Shown here piece after piece: positions 60,641-64,000 of a DNA stretch of 64,000 nt. A program made the position numbers and the translations under genes. Numbering within the stretch: the stretch's first letter is position 1; each line of letters begins with the position of its first letter. The stretch spans positions 186,001 through 250,000 of the forward strand of contig NZ_SSNX01000002.1 of the NCBI RefSeq assembly GCF_004801415.1, written 5' to 3'. The DNA comes from Deinococcus sp. KSM4-11 (GTDB lineage: Bacteria > Deinococcota > Deinococci > Deinococcales > Deinococcaceae). Below the pieces are notes generated by a model. It searched no databases and was not told the origin of the DNA. It saw only the letters and a list, made by a program, of their open reading frames with translations.

Positions 60641-63097
60641 GTGCCAGATTTTCCGATTCAGTTCGGAGCCGTTTGCGGGGAGCAGGTCAGTTCAGGTCAG
60701 GTGCTGACCGGAGCGGAGGCGTCGCGGGTGTTCGTTCGGGCGGTGGCAGGTGGAGCGCTGGCCCGGTCGCCCGCTCTGGAGGCGGTCAGCAACAGCACCA
60801 CGGCGGCCATCAGCGTGGATTCCCTGGCTGCTCTGCGTGCCCGCGTGAACACCGGAGCGCCCGTGCGTACCCGCGGCTACTACGCGCCCAGGGACGGCGG
60901 CGGGGCCATCTACGACCCCATCCCCGGCGACACCACCAGCACGGACGACGGCCTGGGCCTGATCGTTGCCGCAGACGGCACCCGCTATCAGTTGCGGGAC
61001 GCGGTGACGGCCCGCCGCGCCGGGGCAAAGGGTGATCTGCTGACGGATGACACGGCGGCGTTCCTGCGCCTGAGCCGCTACCGGCAGGTAACCATCGAGG
61101 CGGGGCGCTACCGGATCACGCAACCCATCCCGGTTGGGTACTATGGAGGTGTCACGCTGGCGGGCTGCGTGTGGATGGGGGAATCCCGCGCCAGCACCAC
61201 CATCATCGGAGATTTCGGGGCGGGACAGGCAGGCCGCGCCGTGCTGGAAGTGGGCGACGGCGCGAGCATTCACAACTTCGGGCACCGCCTGTTGGACTTC
61301 CTGATCCGGCACGGGGCGAACACCCCGTCCAACTGCTGGGGTGTGCGCATCTACAACGCCTACGGCGGCAGTATCGCCCGCGTGGATATCCGCGCCCGCA
61401 ACTGCCTCAATCTGGCGCGTCCGGGTGGGCAAGGGTTCACGTTCCTGAACTACCTTGTGGATGACTGCCTGCTGTACGCGAAGTACACAACCAACCTCAC
61501 GACGGGCGATGAAATCTCACTCGGGCCGAGTGACAACGGCGTCAGTGTCGCCAATACGCCATACCTCGCGGGCATCCCTGGGCACCGCTGGGATGACGTG
61601 ACGTTCCGCTACACCCGGCACAACGCCCTAGTGGATCTGGCCGGGAGCATGGTCACGTTCGAGTCCCCGCAGTTCTACAACGAGAAGAAAACCACCTGGA
61701 CATTCGCCCAGGCCGGGTATACCCTCAGCGACCCGTCCACCATCTCCGTGTACTTCCGGGACGGATCCCTGGTGATGCGCTCCCCGAACTTCGAGGTCTA
61801 CCAGACGGGCCTCGCCATCGGAACCTACAATCGCAAGGTGGAGAGCGTGCTGGTGGAGGATGCCCTGTTCAACGGCATTGTATACAGCAACGCCGAGGAG
61901 ATGGCCGCGAACGCCGTGGTGCTGTACACCGGCGGGGTCGGCACCACCCGGAACGTGAACATCGTCCGCCCACGCTTCCTGCAGAACCGCACGGACGTGA
62001 CCCTGGACAACGGCGGCGTGAACACGAACGGCGACCCCTCCGTGGACGGCGTGAAGATCATCGACCCGGTGGTACTGAAGAGTGAGTTTGCCATCTACCA
62101 CACGGGCCTCACGGTGTCCGGCTCGGCCATCATTGACACCGGGGATGACCGGCTGCGCAAGGAATTCCGGCCCTTCACGACGGGCGCACGCATCCGCATC
62201 GCGGGTGATCTGTACAGCGTGGTCGCGTACTCGGGCTCGACTGGCCTGATCCTTGACCGCGCCCTGACGGTCACGAACGAGCCTTACATGCGCGTGAATA
62301 CCGTCCCGGTGCGGCGGGTCATCACGGGCAGCTTCCGGCCTGGGCAGGAAATGGTGGAGTACACCGCCGACCTGAGCACCCAGCTCGAGAACTTCCTTCA
62401 GGGGGATCGGATCATCAACCCCACGCCCACCTCCGGTGGCGTGTACGCCAGCGTGGTCACGCGGGGCGGGCGCTACCATGGCAGCACCGGCAACCTCACG
62501 AGCGGCAGTCAGACCGTGACGAGCGTGACGCGGATCGAGACGTGGACGGCAGGGGACACCATTCTGGGGCCAGGGATTCCCGGCACTGCCGTGGTCAACA
62601 GCGTAAACACGATGGCGGGCACCCTGAACATCTTCCCCGCCCCAACGTCCAGCGTGACGGGCGCCATGCTGTTTGATGCGCTGCCACAGGCCATCGGGGC
62701 GATTCCCGTTGATCCGACCATTGTTCCCGCCGCTGCCCCCATGACACCAGCCGCGCCTACCCTAGCGTACAGCGGCACGGGCGTGAGCGGCACGCTGGTC
62801 ACGAACCTGACGGAGGTGACGGACAGCGACCCGGCCCGCCCGCGCTACCACATCAACGCGACGTGGACGCCGGGCAGCAGCACGGCGACGTACACACGCT
62901 TCCGGCTGAGCGGGCCGACGAGTCCGGCGGGCGGGAAGGTCACGAGTATCAGCGTAGCGGCCATCAAGGCATCGGCGGCGCCGCGCACGGTGGCATTCAA
63001 CGCGACAGGCGCCCCGGACATGTACATCTACATCGCCAACCCTGCCGGGGTGCTGACGGCCCTGACGCTGGATATCTACGTCGGGTACAAGTTCTGA
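60641..63097 (+). CDS. Right-handed beta-helix protein (pectate-lyase/tailspike-like), 5' end affected by the IS
   Basis: The open frame starts at GTG 60641 inside the IS end; GTG 60701, just past it, is the first start in native DNA, giving about 798 aa. The part after residue 50 is typical: GYYAPRDGGGAIYDPIPGD, VTARRAGAKGDLLTDDTAAF, then a long series of beta-helix coils (about 110-460), and C-terminal beta domains. Such proteins are polysaccharide lyases, epimerases or phage tailspikes. In this locus a role in trimming, modifying or binding the polymer is likely. The original N-terminus, possibly a signal peptide, may be lost. Confidence 0.75.
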   Translation: MPDFPIQFGAVCGEQVSSGQVLTGAEASRVFVRAVAGGALARSPALEAVSNSTTAAISVDSLAALRARVNTGAPVRTRGYYAPRDGGGAIYDPIPGDTTSTDDGLGLIVAADGTRYQLRDAVTARRAGAKGDLLTDDTAAFLRLSRYRQVTIEAGRYRITQPIPVGYYGGVTLAGCVWMGESRASTTIIGDFGAGQAGRAVLEVGDGASIHNFGHRLLDFLIRHGANTPSNCWGVRIYNAYGGSIARVDIRARNCLNLARPGGQGFTFLNYLVDDCLLYAKYTTNLTTGDEISLGPSDNGVSVANTPYLAGIPGHRWDDVTFRYTRHNALVDLAGSMVTFESPQFYNEKKTTWTFAQAGYTLSDPSTISVYFRDGSLVMRSPNFEVYQTGLAIGTYNRKVESVLVEDALFNGIVYSNAEEMAANAVVLYTGGVGTTRNVNIVRPRFLQNRTDVTLDNGGVNTNGDPSVDGVKIIDPVVLKSEFAIYHTGLTVSGSAIIDTGDDRLRKEFRPFTTGARIRIAGDLYSVVAYSGSTGLILDRALTVTNEPYMRVNTVPVRRVITGSFRPGQEMVEYTADLSTQLENFLQGDRIINPTPTSGGVYASVVTRGGRYHGSTGNLTSGSQTVTSVTRIETWTAGDTILGPGIPGTAVVNSVNTMAGTLNIFPAPTSSVTGAMLFDALPQAIGAIPVDPTIVPAAAPMTPAAPTLAYSGTGVSGTLVTNLTEVTDSDPARPRYHINATWTPGSSTATYTRFRLSGPTSPAGGKVTSISVAAIKASAAPRTVAFNATGAPDMYIYIANPAGVLTALTLDIYVGYKF

Positions 63098-63113
63098 GCC
63101 GGTATGGTGAGGT

Positions 63114-64000
63114 ATGACCGTCCTCTCGGCCGGGGCTCCCCGCCCCCTCTCCCTGCCTGCCGTGCTCATGACGGCGCAGGCCGCTTGGCTGGCCGCCCTC
63201 CTGATCCCCCTGATGACGCACACGCCGGACTGGACGCTGCCGCTCGACACCGTGAGCCTGCTGGCGCTCGGGAACGCCGCGCTGGGCATAGGCGTGACAG
63301 CGGCCGTGACGCGTACCATCTGGGATGCGCGCATGCTGCTGTACATCTCCCTGACTATGTTCAATGTGGGCGCCCTTATCGCGCACGTGTTCGACCCAGC
63401 CGCGCCCATCGTCATCCGGTACTTCACGGACGTGCAGCTCGCGCACGCGGGGTACTACCTGACGGTCTGCCTCGCCGCGTGGACGCTCGCCACAGTGCTC
63501 ACGGCCATCCTGATCCCCAGAACGGACGCCACCGCGACACCCACGCAGCTCCAGCGGTTGCGGACGGTGGGTATGCTGTTCCTGCTGGCGGGCACCGTGC
63601 CCGCCCTGCTGGAACTCATGGAGGCCGTACAGATCGTCCGGTCTGGCGGGTACATGGCGCTGTACCAGCAGGATGTGGTGGTGGGGGTGGGGAACTGGCG
63701 GGCCGTCCTGGCCGTGTTCTTCATTCCTGGCCTGCTGTTCCTGCTGGGGAGCGGTACGCTGACCGCGCGGGGGCGGCGGGGGGTGCTGCTCACCATCCTG
63801 CTGTACGTGGGCGTGCGGATCGCGCTGGGGCACCGGAGCGGCGCGCTGATGCCCCTGATCGCCACGTGGTTCCTGTGGCACCGGCTGGTGCGGCCCATCC
63901 CGGCGAGACTGACCGTCACGGTCGGCCTGCTGATCTTCATGGTGCTGCTGCCTGCCGTGGCCATCCTGCGGAACACGGCAGGCATCGTGGATCTCAGTCC
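63114..64000 (+). CDS. O-antigen polymerase-like membrane protein, truncated by window end
   Basis: ATG 63114, preceded by GTGAGGT, opens a frame running off the right edge after 295 codons. The product is a polytopic membrane protein (LPAVLMTAQAAWLAALLIPL; LLALGNAALGIGVTAAVTRT; GMLFLLAGTVPALLELMEAV; VFFIPGLLFLLGSGTL). GVRIALGHRSGALMPLIATW resembles the active-site region of Wzy-type polymerases, where an Arg in a G-x-R-x-G setting is conserved. It is 16 bp after the beta-helix gene, so the two are probably co-transcribed. This would be a second polymerase next to the one at 52065-53333. Confidence 0.75.
   Translation, partial: MTVLSAGAPRPLSLPAVLMTAQAAWLAALLIPLMTHTPDWTLPLDTVSLLALGNAALGIGVTAAVTRTIWDARMLLYISLTMFNVGALIAHVFDPAAPIVIRYFTDVQLAHAGYYLTVCLAAWTLATVLTAILIPRTDATATPTQLQRLRTVGMLFLLAGTVPALLELMEAVQIVRSGGYMALYQQDVVVGVGNWRAVLAVFFIPGLLFLLGSGTLTARGRRGVLLTILLYVGVRIALGHRSGALMPLIATWFLWHRLVRPIPARLTVTVGLLIFMVLLPAVAILRNTAGIVDLS

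Larger units (their letters stand above)
59372..60689 (+). mobile_element. IS3-family insertion sequence
   Basis: The two outer arms, 59371-59430 and 60631-60690, match in inverted orientation at 52 of 60 positions without gaps, and weaker similarity goes further inward. The ends read TGACCTGCTCCCCGC outward-in, fitting the TG...CA ends of IS3-family elements; length about 1318 bp. Inside are overlapping orfA and orfB with an A7G frameshift site. I see no clear 3-4-bp target duplication. A shorter TCTGGCACACTTG motif occurs three times (59413, 59466 and, inverted, near 60649). Confidence 0.8.

Noticed and set aside
60641..63097. Prophage (tailspike gene)
   Set aside because: No other phage gene is nearby and the neighbours are polysaccharide genes; beta-helix folds are common in lyases and epimerases.
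1..64000. CRISPR arrays, tRNA or rRNA genes, replication origins
   Set aside because: I saw no regularly spaced repeats, no cloverleaf I could support and no rRNA-like sequence; the short dyads listed are isolated.

Overview
The window is high-GC bacterial DNA and looks like Deinococcus or a close relative. The grounds are the GC-rich codon use, -35/-10 promoters of the TTGACA / TAnnnT type, starts that look leaderless, an RsbR-S-T-X stressosome operon, sugar ABC cassettes without their own ATPase, and the overall gene repertoire. The genus is an inference; no rRNA or other marker gene is present.

Region 1 (1-11960) is a divergent catabolic cluster that I cannot match to a described pathway. 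Leftward: cupin, alpha/beta hydrolase, HpcH/HpaI aldolase and a HisD-type dehydrogenase cut by the window edge. Rightward: sugar-type ABC binding protein, two permeases, three tandem double-NTF2 (SnoaL-like) proteins, a second HisD-type dehydrogenase and a nitrilase-superfamily amidase. Both arms start from mirror-image promoters, each with the same ATACGTAT-centred operator one base past the -10.

Region 2 (12293-16383) is a stressosome operon: RsbR, RsbS, RsbT, an RsbX-like phosphatase fused to an RsbT-like ATPase, and a kinase-like protein with two ATPase domains and no phospho-acceptor histidine. Region 3 (17093-21528) is a leftward sulfonate-use operon (72-aa protein, ssuD, ssuA, ssuC, ssuB) behind a SAM-I (S-box) riboswitch. 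Next come a fused trehalose-6-phosphate synthase/phosphatase (21774-23906) and a divergent GNAT/XRE pair (24347-25632).

Region 4 (26138-32503) is a galactoside module: GH42 beta-galactosidase, two permeases and a binding protein, divergent from a LacI regulator that seems to start at an ATC codon and lies between two identical operators. A Cys-rich membrane protein, a Kelch lipoprotein, a small membrane protein and a GH38 alpha-mannosidase follow (32584-39844).

Region 5 (41216-64000) is an exopolysaccharide locus. Rightward: a Wzz/BY-kinase, an O-antigen-ligase-like protein and a protein with two probable carbohydrate-binding modules. Leftward (58001-45318): UDP-HexNAc dehydrogenase, epimerase, Wzx, three GT4 transferases, Wzy, and a PglC/PglD/PglE/PglF-like set expected to make and attach a diacetamido-trideoxy sugar. 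Its centre (about 49.7-54.5 kb) is AT-rich and probably acquired. Two insertion sequences, a decayed IS4-type element with a perfect 9-bp target duplication and an IS3-type element with a -1 frameshift site, fill the divergent promoter region before a beta-helix (tailspike/lyase-like) protein and a second, edge-truncated polymerase.
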